A DNA stretch of 64,000 nt from Streptomyces europaeiscabiei. Lineage in GTDB: Bacteria; Actinomycetota; Actinomycetes; Streptomycetales; Streptomycetaceae. Location: the NCBI RefSeq assembly GCF_036346855.1, contig NZ_CP107841.1, forward strand, positions 6,328,001 through 6,392,000, read 5' to 3'. A model generated the notes under the pieces. It worked only from the letters and a program-made list of their open reading frames with translations, was not told the origin of the DNA and searched no databases. Each line of letters begins with the position of its first letter. Within the stretch, counting starts at the first letter, position 1. The position numbers and the translations under genes were made by a program. Of this stretch, positions 17,229 to 26,848 are shown one piece after another.

Positions 17229-18742
17229 CCGGCTGGCTGCCCGCCCCCGCCGAGGAGCTCTTCGGCCCGGAGGCCACGGCCGAGGAGTCGTACGGCGTCC
17301 TCACCGTGGACGTCCCGTCCGCATCCTGGACCGAGGCGCTGCGCACGGCCCGCTCCACCCTGGGCTGCACCTATTTCGACTGGCTGAGCGCGGTCGACGA
17401 ACCGGGCACGGGCTTCCGTGTGGCGGCCCATGTGGTGGCCCTGGCCCCGGTCCGCCGCCTCCTCCTGCGTACGACGGTTCCCCACGAGGCCCCGGTCCTG
17501 CCGACCGCCGTCGACATCTACGCCGGCGCGGCCTGGCACGAACGCGAGACCCACGAAATGTTCGGCGTCCGCTTCGAGGGCCACCCCGCCCTGGACCACC
17601 TCCTCCTCCCCGAGACCTTCGAGGGCCACCCCCTCCGCAAGGACTTCGTCCTCGCGGCCCGCGTGGCCAAGGCCTGGCCGGGCGCCAAGGAACCGGGCGA
17701 GTCTGCGGGGCACGGCGCCCCCAAGCGCCGCCAGATGCTCCCGCCCGGCGTCCCCGACCCCAACGAGTGGGGCCCCCTCAAGGGCCAACTCCCCCCGGCC
17801 CCCGCCCGCCCGGCCCGAGGCGCAGCCGCCCGCCCGGCCGGAGACCGCTCGGCCCGCCGAACGCGCACAGCCGCCGAAGGCTCGGCCGGCCAGACGACGC
17901 CCAGCCCACCCACCGACACCCCGGCCTCCCCGCGCCGCACCCGCACAACAGCCGAAGGCTCAGCGAGCCTGCCGACGACTGCCCCGGCACCGGACGCATC
18001 GGGCCCTTCGGCCTCCCCGCGCCGCGCGCGCTCGGCGGCCGAGGGTTCGGCAAGCCTGCCGACGGCCGGCCCGGCACCCGAGGCGAGCGGCAGCCCTACG
18101 GCCCCGCGCCGCGCCCGCAGCGCTTCGGGAGGCTCGGCGAGCCGACGCGTGACCCCCGCCGAGGCTCCCGGCACCGGCGAGCCCCCGGCTCAGCCGAGCC
18201 CCACCCGCCCCGCCGCCCGCAGCACGGACGCGCCCTGGCACCAAGCCCGCCCGGCCTTCGACGAGCCCGAGGCCGAGGCCGAGCCTGCGGCCGTGCGTGA
18301 GCCTCAGCCGAACGCCGAGCCCGCGACGCAGCCCGAGCCAGAGGCCTCCACCAGCTCCGCAACCCCCCAGCCGGATGCCGCACGTGGTGCAAAAGCGGAA
18401 CCCGATCCGGCCGAATCCGCGGGAGAAGCCGAAGCCGAAACTGCGGCCGAAGTCGAAGCCGTAGCCGCGGGAGAAGCGGAAGCCGAAACTGCGGCCGAAG
18501 CCGACACACAGTCCGCCTCTGCCCCGGCAACCGCTGACGAGCGCACCCCGGCCCCGCACACCCCGCCGCGGCGACCCGAGCCGCCCGGCACGCCCCCGGA
18601 CAAGGCCCCTCCGAGTCAGCCCCCAGGCGTCGGAGCACCCGACGGCAACGGCGGCCACGTGGACGTCACGCCCGACGTCAAGCCCGACGCCACCCCCGAT
18701 GACGTTCCTGACCCCAACCCCCCCACGGGAGGCTCGCAGTGA
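17225..18742 (+). CDS. nuoC: NuoC homologue with very long low-complexity C-terminal extension
   Basis: 505 residues from GTG 17225. Residues 1-160 are a full NuoC domain: [27 protein letters not shown] and [15 protein letters not shown] match the family signature. Residues 161-505 are Pro/Ala/Arg- then Ala/Glu-rich. Residues about 208-310 hold four imperfect copies of a ~29-residue unit with RRxRxxAEGSA; residues about 390-440 are EAEAE-type acidic repeats. Standard NuoC is about 150-200 residues or is fused to NuoD; here the NuoD half is absent and this tail stands in its place. NuoC forms part of the peripheral arm. The gene overlaps nuoB and nuoH by 4 bases each. Confidence 0.9.
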   Translation: MTGWLPAPAEELFGPEATAEESYGVLTVDVPSASWTEALRTARSTLGCTYFDWLSAVDEPGTGFRVAAHVVALAPVRRLLLRTTVPHEAPVLPTAVDIYAGAAWHERETHEMFGVRFEGHPALDHLLLPETFEGHPLRKDFVLAARVAKAWPGAKEPGESAGHGAPKRRQMLPPGVPDPNEWGPLKGQLPPAPARPARGAAARPAGDRSARRTRTAAEGSAGQTTPSPPTDTPASPRRTRTTAEGSASLPTTAPAPDASGPSASPRRARSAAEGSASLPTAGPAPEASGSPTAPRRARSASGGSASRRVTPAEAPGTGEPPAQPSPTRPAARSTDAPWHQARPAFDEPEAEAEPAAVREPQPNAEPATQPEPEASTSSATPQPDAARGAKAEPDPAESAGEAEAETAAEVEAVAAGEAEAETAAEADTQSASAPATADERTPAPHTPPRRPEPPGTPPDKAPPSQPPGVGAPDGNGGHVDVTPDVKPDATPDDVPDPNPPTGGSQ

Positions 18743-19707
18743 ACGACGCTCTGGACGTCGCCCTGCGACTCCTCATCGTCTTCGTCGTCTTCCTGACCTT
18801 CCCCCTGATCATCGGGCAGACCGAACACAAGGTCATGGCCCACATGCAGGGCCGCCTCGGCCCCATGTACGCCGGCGGCTTCCACGGCTGGGCCCAACTC
18901 GTCGCGGACGGCGTGAAGTTCGCCCAGAAGGAAGACATCGTCCCGGCCGGAGCCGACCGCCGTATCTTCCAGCTCGCCCCGGCCGTGGCCCTCCTCCCGT
19001 ACCTCCTCGTCCTCCTCGCCATCCCGATCGGCCCCGGTGAGGGCGCCGTCGGCGAGGTCATCGACGCGGGCATCTTCTTCGTCCTCGCGGTGATGGGCGT
19101 GGGCGTCCTCGGCTCCCTCATGGCCGGCTGGGCCTCCGCCAACAAGTTCTCCCTCCTCGGCGGCCTCCGCACCGCTGCCCAGCTCCTCGCCTACGAACTC
19201 CCGATGCTGCTCACCGCCGCCTCCGTGGCGATGGCGGCCGGCACGGTCTCCCTGGTCGGCATCCTCGACGCCTTCGAGTGGTGGTGGCTGCCCTGGCAGA
19301 TCGTCGGCGCGATCGTCTTCTTCGTCGCCGGCCTCGCCGAACTCCAGCGCCCGCCCTTCGACATGCCCGTCGCCGACTCGGAGATCATCTTCGGCGCCTA
19401 CACCGAGTACACCGGCCTCCGCTTCGCCCTCTTCCTCCTCGCCGAGTACGCCGGAATCGTCGTCCTGTGCGGCCTGACCACCGTCCTCTTCCTCGGCGGC
19501 TGGCACGGCCCGTGGGGTGCCGACGGCCTCGGCTGGGTCTGGACCCTCCTGAAGACCGCCGTCCTCGCCTTCATCGTCATCTGGCTCCGCGTGACGTACC
19601 CCCGCCTGCGCGAGGACCAGCTCCAGAAGCTCTCCTGGACCCTCCTCGTCCCCCTCTCCCTCGCCCAGATCGCCCTCACCGGCGTCGTGAAGGTGGTGAT
19701 CCGGTAA
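18739..19707 (+). CDS. nuoH: NADH-quinone oxidoreductase subunit H homologue
   Basis: 322 residues from GTG 18739, with GGGAGG upstream. Eight membrane helices are expected. Motifs of the quinone-entry subunit are present: [37 protein letters not shown] (conserved Glu) and [20 protein letters not shown] followed by [18 protein letters not shown]. Some normally conserved acids differ: the usual PEAExEL reads PVADSEI, and the ERK/ERR before the first loop reads TEHK. NuoH forms the proton-coupling E-channel with NuoA, J and K and normally holds NuoB/NuoD. The gene overlaps nuoC by 4 bases and is followed after 2 bases by nuoI. Confidence 0.95.
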   Translation: MNDALDVALRLLIVFVVFLTFPLIIGQTEHKVMAHMQGRLGPMYAGGFHGWAQLVADGVKFAQKEDIVPAGADRRIFQLAPAVALLPYLLVLLAIPIGPGEGAVGEVIDAGIFFVLAVMGVGVLGSLMAGWASANKFSLLGGLRTAAQLLAYELPMLLTAASVAMAAGTVSLVGILDAFEWWWLPWQIVGAIVFFVAGLAELQRPPFDMPVADSEIIFGAYTEYTGLRFALFLLAEYAGIVVLCGLTTVLFLGGWHGPWGADGLGWVWTLLKTAVLAFIVIWLRVTYPRLREDQLQKLSWTLLVPLSLAQIALTGVVKVVIR

Positions 19708-19709
19708 CC

Positions 19710-20366
19710 ATGGCCCCCATCCCCGGCAGCGGCCTCGCCAAGGGCCTGGCCGTCACCCTCCGCACGATGACGAGGAAGACCGTCACCGAGCAGTACCCGG
19801 ACGTCCAGCCCGACCTCCCGCCCCGCACCCGTGGCGTCATCGGGCTCTTCGAGGAGAACTGCACGGTCTGCATGCTGTGCGCCCGAGAGTGCCCGGACTG
19901 GTGCATCTACATCGACTCCCACAAGGAGACGGTCCCGCCCGCCGCCCCCGGCGGCCGCGAACGCAGCCGCAACGTCCTCGACCGCTTCGCCATCGATTTC
20001 TCCCTCTGCATGTACTGCGGTATCTGCATCGAGGTCTGCCCCTTCGACGCCCTCTTCTGGTCCCCGGAGTTCGAGTACGCCGAGACCGACATCCACGAAC
20101 TCACCCACGAGCGCGACAAGCTCCGCGAGTGGATGTGGACCGTCCCCTCCCCGCCGGCCCTCGACCCCTCGGCCGAGGAACCCAAGGAACTGGCCGCCGC
20201 CCGCAAGACCGCCGAAAAACTAGCGACGGCCCAGGCGGCCGAGGCCGCCGAGGCGAAACAAGCCGCGCAGGCCGAGAACACCGAGCCGGCCGAACCGTCC
20301 AAGCCACCGACCGAACCGTCCAAGCCACCGACCGAACCGGCCGAGCCACCGGAGGGAGACGCGTGA
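19710..20366 (+). CDS. nuoI: NADH-quinone oxidoreductase subunit I homologue (two [4Fe-4S] clusters)
   Basis: 218 residues from ATG 19710. Two ferredoxin-type motifs, [12 protein letters not shown] and [12 protein letters not shown], bind clusters N6a and N6b, which pass electrons to N2 in NuoB. In standard complex I this subunit receives them from NuoG; in NADH-module-less relatives reduced ferredoxin is thought to dock here. The core ends near residue 145 ([10 protein letters not shown]). The remaining ~70 residues are Ala/Glu-rich and end in EPSKPPT repeated twice then [10 protein letters not shown]. The gene overlaps nuoJ by 4 bases. Confidence 0.95.
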   Translation: MAPIPGSGLAKGLAVTLRTMTRKTVTEQYPDVQPDLPPRTRGVIGLFEENCTVCMLCARECPDWCIYIDSHKETVPPAAPGGRERSRNVLDRFAIDFSLCMYCGICIEVCPFDALFWSPEFEYAETDIHELTHERDKLREWMWTVPSPPALDPSAEEPKELAAARKTAEKLATAQAAEAAEAKQAAQAENTEPAEPSKPPTEPSKPPTEPAEPPEGDA

Positions 20367-21127
20367 GCCTCGCCGCAGCCGCAGCCGCCGCCGTCGCCAC
20401 GACGCACCCCGCCCTGGCCCCCGCCCTGGCCGCCGTCGAGACCCGGGGCTTTCTCTCCCCGACCGGCGTCGAGATCGCCTTCGTCCTCGTCGGTCTGGTC
20501 ACCTTCGGCGCCGCGATCGTCACCGTCACCACCCGGCAGCTCGTGCACGCCGCCCTGTGGCTGGTGGTGGCGCTCGGCGGGCTCGCCGTCGAGTACCTCC
20601 TGCTGACCGCCGAGTTCATCGCCTGGGTGCAGGTCCTCATCTACGTCGGTTCCGTCGTCGTCCTCCTCCTCTTCGGTCTGATGCTCACCAAGGCCCCCAT
20701 CGGCCGCTCCCCGGACGCCGACTCCGGCAACCGCTGGGCCGCCCTCACCGTCGCCGTCGCCTCGGCGGCCGCCCTGGTCTGGGTCGTCGTCGACGCCTTC
20801 CGCACCATCTGGATCGACCTCGACGGTCCCGCCGCCGGCTCCACCGAGGCCACCGGCGAGAGCCTCTTCCAGAACTGGGTCCTCCCCTTCGAGGCCCTCT
20901 CCGTCCTCCTTCTCGCCGCCCTGGTCGGCGCGATCGTCCTCTCCCGCAAGGCGAAGCCGGACGCACCGACCCCCGCGACCACCCCCCGCCCCCGCAACGG
21001 CACCCCACCCCAGCCGCCGACCGGACCCCGAACCGCAGCCGAAACTCGAACCGGAGCCGATACCGGAGCCCGCTCCGAAGCCGCAGCCAAGTCCGAGTCC
21101 GGCACCGACAAGGGAGGCGTCCGCTGA
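20363..21127 (+). CDS. nuoJ: NADH-quinone oxidoreductase subunit J homologue
   Basis: 254 residues from GTG 20363, overlapping nuoI. Five hydrophobic segments: one near 35-55 ([19 protein letters not shown]), then [41 protein letters not shown] (with the conserved Tyr region of helix 3), one near 130-150, and one near 180-200. A 28-residue Ala-rich leader precedes helix 1 and about 50 residues of Pro/Thr/Ala-rich sequence follow the last helix; both are extra compared with ordinary NuoJ. The subunit lies in the membrane arm beside NuoK. Its stop overlaps the ATG of nuoK by one base. Confidence 0.93.
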   Translation: MSLAAAAAAAVATTHPALAPALAAVETRGFLSPTGVEIAFVLVGLVTFGAAIVTVTTRQLVHAALWLVVALGGLAVEYLLLTAEFIAWVQVLIYVGSVVVLLLFGLMLTKAPIGRSPDADSGNRWAALTVAVASAAALVWVVVDAFRTIWIDLDGPAAGSTEATGESLFQNWVLPFEALSVLLLAALVGAIVLSRKAKPDAPTPATTPRPRNGTPPQPPTGPRTAAETRTGADTGARSEAAAKSESGTDKGGVR

Positions 21128-21534
21128 TGCACCTCGCCTACCCCGTCGTGCTCTCCGCCCTCCTCTTCTGCACGGGCCTCTACGGCGTCCTCGCCCGCCG
21201 CAACGCGATCCTCGTCCTGATGTCCGTAGAGCTGATGCTCAACGCCGTCAACCTCAACCTCGTCGCCTTCGACGTCTGGCTCAGCAAGGCCGCCGAGGAG
21301 ACCCTGCACTCCGGCCAGGCCCTGACGCTGTTCACGATCACCATCGCCGCCGCCGAGATCGGCATCGGCCTGGCGATCGTCCTCGCCGTCCACCGCAACC
21401 GTGGCACCGCGGACATCGACAAGCTCCGCGACACCGCCGAGGGCCACGAGACCGACGACCCCGACGGCTCCGACGAGGCCACCGGCACGACCGACCCCTC
21501 CGGCCGGACCGAGAAGGCTGAGGCCACCGCGTGA
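21127..21534 (+). CDS. nuoK: NADH-quinone oxidoreductase subunit K homologue
   Basis: 135 residues from ATG 21127. Three membrane helices carry the two conserved buried Glu residues, in [15 protein letters not shown] and [14 protein letters not shown], which belong to the proton path between NuoH and NuoN. Standard NuoK is about 100 residues; the extra ~35 at the C terminus are acidic and Thr/Ser-rich ([15 protein letters not shown]). Start and stop overlap nuoJ and nuoL respectively, so translation is coupled throughout this part of the operon. Confidence 0.95.
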   Translation: MHLAYPVVLSALLFCTGLYGVLARRNAILVLMSVELMLNAVNLNLVAFDVWLSKAAEETLHSGQALTLFTITIAAAEIGIGLAIVLAVHRNRGTADIDKLRDTAEGHETDDPDGSDEATGTTDPSGRTEKAEATA

Positions 21535-23525
21535 CCACGACCACCCTCGCCGTACTCGTCCCCCTCCTCCCGTTCCTCGGCGCCGCGACCGGCCTGCTCC
21601 TCGGCCGCACCGCCCCCGGCTTCGTCCGCCCCCTCGCCGTACTGCCCACCGTCACGGCCTTCGCCCTGGCCGTACTCGTCGCCGTACGCCAGGGCGGTGA
21701 CAAGGCCGTCGACGCGGCCACCCAGCTGACCCCCACCGGCTCGGTCCCGATCGAACTCGCCCTGCACATCGACGGCTTCGCCGCCCTGGTCGCCGTCCTG
21801 GTCGGCCTGGTCGCCACCTGTGTGCAGATCTACTCGACGGGCTATCTGCGCGACGACCCGCGCTACCCCTCGTACGCCGCTCTCGTCTCCCTCTTCACCT
21901 CCGCGATGCTCCTCGTCGTCTACTCCGGCGACCTGATGGTGCTCCTGGTCGGCTGGGAGATCATGGGCATCTGTTCGTACTTCCTGGTCGGCCACTACTG
22001 GGAGACCCCTGAGGCCCGGGCCGCCTCCCTCAAGGCCTTCCTGGTCACCAAGCTCGGTGACGTCCCCTTCCTGATCGGTCTGTTCGCCCTCGCCACGGAC
22101 GCCGGGTCGTTCCGCATCACCCGGATCCTGGCCACCGTCGCCGAAGGCGGCCTGGACCATCCGACGCTGATCGCCCTGCTGCTCCTCGCCGGTGTCGCGG
22201 GCAAGTCCGCCCAGTTCCCCCTCCACACCTGGCTCCCCGACGCGATGGCGGGCCCCACACCCGTCTCGGCGCTGATCCACGCCGCGACGATGGTCGCCGC
22301 CGGTGTCTACTTCGTCGCGCGCCTCCTCCCGGTCTTCGCCGCCTCCTCGGCGGCCCTGCTCGTCATGGCCGTCATGGCGGCGGTCACGATGACCGGCTCG
22401 GCCCTCGCCGCGCTCGCCCAGGACGACATCAAGCGCGTCCTCGCCTACTCGACGATGAGCCAGCTCGGTTACATGACCGGCGCCCTCGCCGTCGGCGACC
22501 GCGGTGCCGCCGTCTTCCACCTCATCTCCCACGGCGCCTTCAAGGCGCTGCTGTTCCTCGCGGCCGGCGTGATCATCCACGCCGCCGGCACCAACTCCCT
22601 GGCCGCCATGTCCCGCATGAGCCACCTGCGCGCACGCGTCCCCGACGCCTTCTGGACGATGACCGTGGCGCTGCTCGCCCTCGCCGCGATCCCGCCGTTC
22701 AGCGGGTTCTTCTCCAAGGAGTCCGTCCTCGGAGCCGCCGAGCACGCCGCCACCGGCCACGCCGACCCCGTCCCCGGCGCCGCGGGCTGGACCGTCCTCG
22801 TCGCCGGTGTCCTCACGGCCCTGCTCACCGCCGCGTACGTCACCCGCCTGTGGCTGCTCGCCTTCCACGGCAAGGGCGCCGAAGCCCCCGACCACGGCCG
22901 CCAGCCCCGCACGATGACCGTCGTGCTGTGGGTGCTGGCCGTCCCGTCCCTCGCCCTCGGCGGGTTCGCCTACGGCAGGCTCCCCGACTGGTTCGACGGC
23001 GAGGACCTGGCCCCCACTCTCACCACGTCCGTCCTCGGCACGGGCGCCGCCCTGATCGGAGCCCTGGTGACCTACGCGGCCTGGCGCTCCGTCACGGCCA
23101 GGGCGGCCCGCGTCCCGCTGGGCGCGGTCGCGGCCCACCCCGACGCGGACGCCGCCACCGTCGAGGCGGAGGCCATCGCCAGCCACACCCCGGCCTACGG
23201 GAACGTGGCCTCGGCACCCGACCCGGCGGACCCGGGCCGTCTCCTGCTCGGCCCACTGCACCGCCACGCCGCCGCCGGCTTCCACCTCGACGCCGTGTAC
23301 TCGGCCCTGTTCGTCCGCCCGGTCCAGGCCGGCGCGAGTCTCGTCCGGTTCCTCGACCGCGAGGTCGTCGACACCTACGTCCACGGCGCGGGCGCCCTGC
23401 CCCGCCTGCTGGGCACGGCCGTACGCCGCGCCCAGACCGGCAACATCCAGACCTATGTGAGCGCGCTGCTCGCCGGCACCGTCGTCCTGGTGGTCGCCGC
23501 CCTCGTCGTCGCCACGGGAGCGTGA
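21531..23525 (+). CDS. nuoL: NADH-quinone oxidoreductase subunit L homologue (antiporter-like)
   Basis: 664 residues from GTG 21531. The antiporter-type core is complete: the Glu in [19 protein letters not shown], the Lys in [15 protein letters not shown], the broken-helix region [37 protein letters not shown], and the Lys in [11 protein letters not shown]. These form the charged residues of one proton channel. The long C-terminal part includes the lateral helix along the membrane arm that contacts NuoM and NuoN. Nothing indicates loss of proton pumping. It is followed 6 bases later by nuoM. Confidence 0.96.
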   Translation: MTTTTLAVLVPLLPFLGAATGLLLGRTAPGFVRPLAVLPTVTAFALAVLVAVRQGGDKAVDAATQLTPTGSVPIELALHIDGFAALVAVLVGLVATCVQIYSTGYLRDDPRYPSYAALVSLFTSAMLLVVYSGDLMVLLVGWEIMGICSYFLVGHYWETPEARAASLKAFLVTKLGDVPFLIGLFALATDAGSFRITRILATVAEGGLDHPTLIALLLLAGVAGKSAQFPLHTWLPDAMAGPTPVSALIHAATMVAAGVYFVARLLPVFAASSAALLVMAVMAAVTMTGSALAALAQDDIKRVLAYSTMSQLGYMTGALAVGDRGAAVFHLISHGAFKALLFLAAGVIIHAAGTNSLAAMSRMSHLRARVPDAFWTMTVALLALAAIPPFSGFFSKESVLGAAEHAATGHADPVPGAAGWTVLVAGVLTALLTAAYVTRLWLLAFHGKGAEAPDHGRQPRTMTVVLWVLAVPSLALGGFAYGRLPDWFDGEDLAPTLTTSVLGTGAALIGALVTYAAWRSVTARAARVPLGAVAAHPDADAATVEAEAIASHTPAYGNVASAPDPADPGRLLLGPLHRHAAAGFHLDAVYSALFVRPVQAGASLVRFLDREVVDTYVHGAGALPRLLGTAVRRAQTGNIQTYVSALLAGTVVLVVAALVVATGA

Positions 23526-23531
23526 GCAGGC

Positions 23532-25115
23532 GTGATCGATATCAACGAGTCCGTGATGCAGGTCCTTCTGGCGTTGATCGTCGTCGGCCCGCTCATCGGC
23601 GCCGCCGCCGCTCTCCTGCCGGCCCCGCCCGGACTGAAGGGGAAGTCGCCCGAGCAGGCCGTGCTCCGACACGGCATGACCGTGACCGGCGCGGTCCTCA
23701 TCGCAGCGATCGTCCTCGCGCTCGGCTTCGACCACGACCAGCCGTCGAAGATGCAGGCCAGTACGGACATCAGCTGGATCCCCGCACTCGACGTGCGCAT
23801 CCACCTCGGCATCGACGGCATCTCCCTCCCCCTTCTGGTCCTGACCGCGCTGCTGACCTTCCTCTGCGCGCTCTACTCCTACTTCAAGATGCCCAAGGGC
23901 CCGTCCCCGAAGGCCTTCGTCGCCCTGCTGCTCGTCCTCGAAGCCGGCACCCTCGCGACCTTCGCCGTCCTCGATCTGCTGCTGTTCTTCCTCGCGTTCG
24001 AGATGGTGCTCATCCCGATGTACTTCCTCATCGCCCGCTGGGGCGGTGAGCAACGCACGCAGGCCGCCTGGAAGTTCATCCTCTACACCCTGCTCGGTTC
24101 CGTGGTCATGCTGCTGGGCCTGCTCCTCGTCGGACTCAGGGCGGGCACATTCGACATGGTGGCACTCGCCACTGACAATCACCCCGAACTGACCACGTCC
24201 GTGCAGGTCATCGCCGCTCTGTCGATCGGGATCGGGCTCGCGGTGAAGACCCCGATGTGGCCGCTGCACAGCTGGCTGCCGGACGCCCACACCGCCGCGC
24301 CGACCGTCGGCTCGGTCCTGCTGGCCGGCGTCCTGCTGAAGATGGGCACCTACGGGTTCGTCCGCATCCTGCTGCCGATCACACCCGACGGGTTCCGTAC
24401 CTTCGCGCCGTACCTCGCCGCCTTCGCGGTCGTCGGCATCATCTACGGATCCCTCGCCTGCCTCGCCCTCGCCCGACAGGGCGCGCAGGGCGACCTCAAG
24501 CGCCTCATCGCGTACTCCTCCGTCGGCCACATGGGCTTCGTGCTCCTAGGCATCGCCACGATGACCCCGACCGGCGTGAACGGCGCGCTGTTCGCCAACA
24601 TCGCCCACGGCCTCATCACCGGCCTGCTGTTCTTCCTGGTCGGCGCCCTCAAGGACCGCACCGGCACCACCGACCTGGACACCCTCGCGCGGGAGACCGG
24701 CGCCGCCCTCTACGGCAGGGCCCCGCGTCTCGGCGGCCTGCTCGCCTTCGCCGCCGTCGCCTCTCTCGGCCTGCCCGGCCTCGCCGGGTTCTGGGGCGAG
24801 ATGCTGGCGCTGTTCGGCGCGTTCGAGCCCGCCGAGGGCCTCAGCCGCCCGGCCTTCCTCACCTTCATGACGATCGCCGCGTTCGGCACGCTCCTCACCG
24901 CCGCGTACCTGCTGATCGTGGTCCGCCGCGTCTGCATGGGTGCCGCACCGCAGGAACCGCAGGACGGGCCGCGGCTCGCGGACGTACAGACGTACGAGTT
25001 CGCGGCCTGGACCCCGCTCGTCGCCCTCACCGTCCTCGCCGGCCTCTGGCCCGCGGCCCTCCTCGGCCTGTCCGATCCGGCCGTGCAGCAGCTCCTCGCA
25101 GGAGGCAACCGTTGA
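23532..25115 (+). CDS. nuoM: NADH-quinone oxidoreductase subunit M homologue (antiporter-like)
   Basis: 527 residues from GTG 23532. About fourteen membrane helices. Key channel residues are present: the Glu in LAFEMVLIPMYFLIARWGG, the Lys in VKTPMWPLHSWLPDAHTAAP, LLKMGTYGFVRILLP and GDLKRLIAYSSVGHMGFVLLG. This is the second antiporter-like proton channel of the membrane arm, between NuoL and NuoN. The length is normal and, unlike most subunits of this operon, it has no obvious low-complexity extension. The stop overlaps the TTG start of nuoN. Confidence 0.96.
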   Translation: MIDINESVMQVLLALIVVGPLIGAAAALLPAPPGLKGKSPEQAVLRHGMTVTGAVLIAAIVLALGFDHDQPSKMQASTDISWIPALDVRIHLGIDGISLPLLVLTALLTFLCALYSYFKMPKGPSPKAFVALLLVLEAGTLATFAVLDLLLFFLAFEMVLIPMYFLIARWGGEQRTQAAWKFILYTLLGSVVMLLGLLLVGLRAGTFDMVALATDNHPELTTSVQVIAALSIGIGLAVKTPMWPLHSWLPDAHTAAPTVGSVLLAGVLLKMGTYGFVRILLPITPDGFRTFAPYLAAFAVVGIIYGSLACLALARQGAQGDLKRLIAYSSVGHMGFVLLGIATMTPTGVNGALFANIAHGLITGLLFFLVGALKDRTGTTDLDTLARETGAALYGRAPRLGGLLAFAAVASLGLPGLAGFWGEMLALFGAFEPAEGLSRPAFLTFMTIAAFGTLLTAAYLLIVVRRVCMGAAPQEPQDGPRLADVQTYEFAAWTPLVALTVLAGLWPAALLGLSDPAVQQLLAGGNR

Positions 25116-26686
25116 GCCCCTTGGCCCAGCCGCCGGTTCAGGCCCAGGCCCAGACCCTGGCCGAATCAGTCGTCCAGTCCGTCGACTGGCTCGCGATCGC
25201 GCCGCCCACGATCGCCGCGGTCGTCGGACTCGCCGTGCTCGTCTCCGACCTCTTCCTGGGTGACGCGAAGAAGGCGCTGCTCGGCTGGGCCTCCGTGGCG
25301 GGCCTCACGGTCTCCCTGCTGGCCCTCCTGCCTCTCCTGGACGGCGACCGCGCCACCTTCTGCCTGACCGGCGACCCGGACGTCTGCAGCTACACCGCGG
25401 ACCGCTTCACCCTCGTCGTCCAGTTCCTCGTCCTCGGCGGTGCCCTCCTCACCGCCCTGCTGTCGATGACGGCCCTGAACGACGAGAAGAAGGAACTCCC
25501 CGCAGGGGAGTTCTGGTTCCTGCTGCTGTCGTCCGCCGCGGGCGCCGCCCTCCTGCCCGCCTCCCGCGACCTCGCGACCCTCGTCGTCGCCCTGGAGGTC
25601 GCCTCCCTGCCCGCCTTCGCCCTCGTCGGCATCCGGCTCGGCGACAGGCGGTCCTCCGAGGCAGCCCTGAAGTTCTTCCTGTCGTCCGTCACCGCCACCG
25701 CCGTCAGCCTGCTCGGCATCAGCTTCATCTACGCCACGACAGGCACCCTGTACCTCACCGAGATCGCCGACCGGATCCAGAACGTCGACGGCCAGCTCCA
25801 CACCGTCACCCAGGCCGGCGTCGTCCTCACCCTCATCGGCTTCGCCTTCAAGACGGCGGCCGTACCGTTCCACTTCTGGGTCCCCGACACCTACGTCGGC
25901 GCCCCCCTGCCCGTGGCGGCCTACCTGTCGGTCGTCGGCAAGGCGGTCGGCTTCTCCGGGCTGATCCTCATCACCGTCGTCGCCCTCCCGTCGTACGCCG
26001 AGGTCTGGGGCCCCGCCCTCGCCGCCCTGGCCGCCCTCACCATGACCGTCGGCAACCTCGGCGCCCTCAAACAGCGGTCCACGCGCGCGTACAGCGCGGT
26101 CCGGCTGCTCGCCTGGTCCTCCGTCGGCCAGGCCGGCTACCTCCTCGTACCGATCGCGGCGGCCGCGTACGCCGACAACACCGACGACGCCGAGAAGGCC
26201 ATCGGCTCCACCGTCGCCTACGCCCTGATGTACGCCGCCGTGAATCTCGGCGCCTTCGCCGTGGCCGCACTCGTCGGCCGTACGAAGACCCTGAACCGCG
26301 TCAGCGACTACCGGGGCCTCTACGCCTCGAACCCCCTCTCCGCCCTGCTCCTGGCCTTCTTCCTGCTCTGCCTCGCCGGGCTGCCGCCGGGCATCATCGG
26401 CCTGTTCGCCAAGGTCACCGTCTTCTCGGCGGCCGTCGACGCGGGACTCGGCTGGCTGTCCGTCGTCATGGCCGTCAACGTGGTGATCGCCCTCTTCTAC
26501 TACCTCCAGTGGACGGCCCTGCTGTTCCGCGCGCGTGAGGATGAAGGCGAAACCGTGGGCGATCCGGGACAACACCGCGTCCCGGCCCCCCTGACCGTCG
26601 CCCTCACCCTCACCGGAATCGTCGGCATCGCCCTGTCCGGCGCACCCCAGCTCGTCCTGCGCTTCGCCGGCATCGGCCTCTTCTAG
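25112..26686 (+). CDS. nuoN: NADH-quinone oxidoreductase subunit N homologue (antiporter-like)
   Basis: 524 residues from TTG 25112, which overlaps the nuoM stop and has GGAGG (25101-25105) six bases upstream. The core motifs are VVALEVASLPAFALVG, FKTAAVPFHFWVPDTYVGAP and RLLAWSSVGQAGYLL, and the C-terminal broken helix reads FAKVTVFSAAVDAG. It is the third antiporter-like channel. A 25-residue Gln/Ala/Pro leader (AQPPVQAQAQTLAE) precedes the first helix. It is the last nuo gene, and 162 bases separate it from the protease gene. The membrane arm encoded here is therefore complete (A, H, J, K, L, M, N). Confidence 0.95.
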   Translation: MSPLAQPPVQAQAQTLAESVVQSVDWLAIAPPTIAAVVGLAVLVSDLFLGDAKKALLGWASVAGLTVSLLALLPLLDGDRATFCLTGDPDVCSYTADRFTLVVQFLVLGGALLTALLSMTALNDEKKELPAGEFWFLLLSSAAGAALLPASRDLATLVVALEVASLPAFALVGIRLGDRRSSEAALKFFLSSVTATAVSLLGISFIYATTGTLYLTEIADRIQNVDGQLHTVTQAGVVLTLIGFAFKTAAVPFHFWVPDTYVGAPLPVAAYLSVVGKAVGFSGLILITVVALPSYAEVWGPALAALAALTMTVGNLGALKQRSTRAYSAVRLLAWSSVGQAGYLLVPIAAAAYADNTDDAEKAIGSTVAYALMYAAVNLGAFAVAALVGRTKTLNRVSDYRGLYASNPLSALLLAFFLLCLAGLPPGIIGLFAKVTVFSAAVDAGLGWLSVVMAVNVVIALFYYLQWTALLFRAREDEGETVGDPGQHRVPAPLTVALTLTGIVGIALSGAPQLVLRFAGIGLF

Positions 26687-26848
26687 CGAGCCGCCTTCAC
26701 CCGGACGGCCCACCGGCCGGGCCGCGCGCACAAGGGAACTAGTACCCCCCGCCTGGCGTTGACCAGTACGGGAGGGTCCACTGAGAAGTGGAGTCAACAG
26801 CAGCAGCAAGCAAAGGGTTCCCCTGCCGCACGACTTGGAGGGCGTACC

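Noticed and set aside
21180..24530. Very long open frame on the minus strand opposite nuoK-nuoM
   Set aside because: Its composition is the mirror image of GC-biased codons; it is Asp/Gly/Gln/Arg-rich with no recognisable domain, while the plus strand encodes clear complex I subunits.
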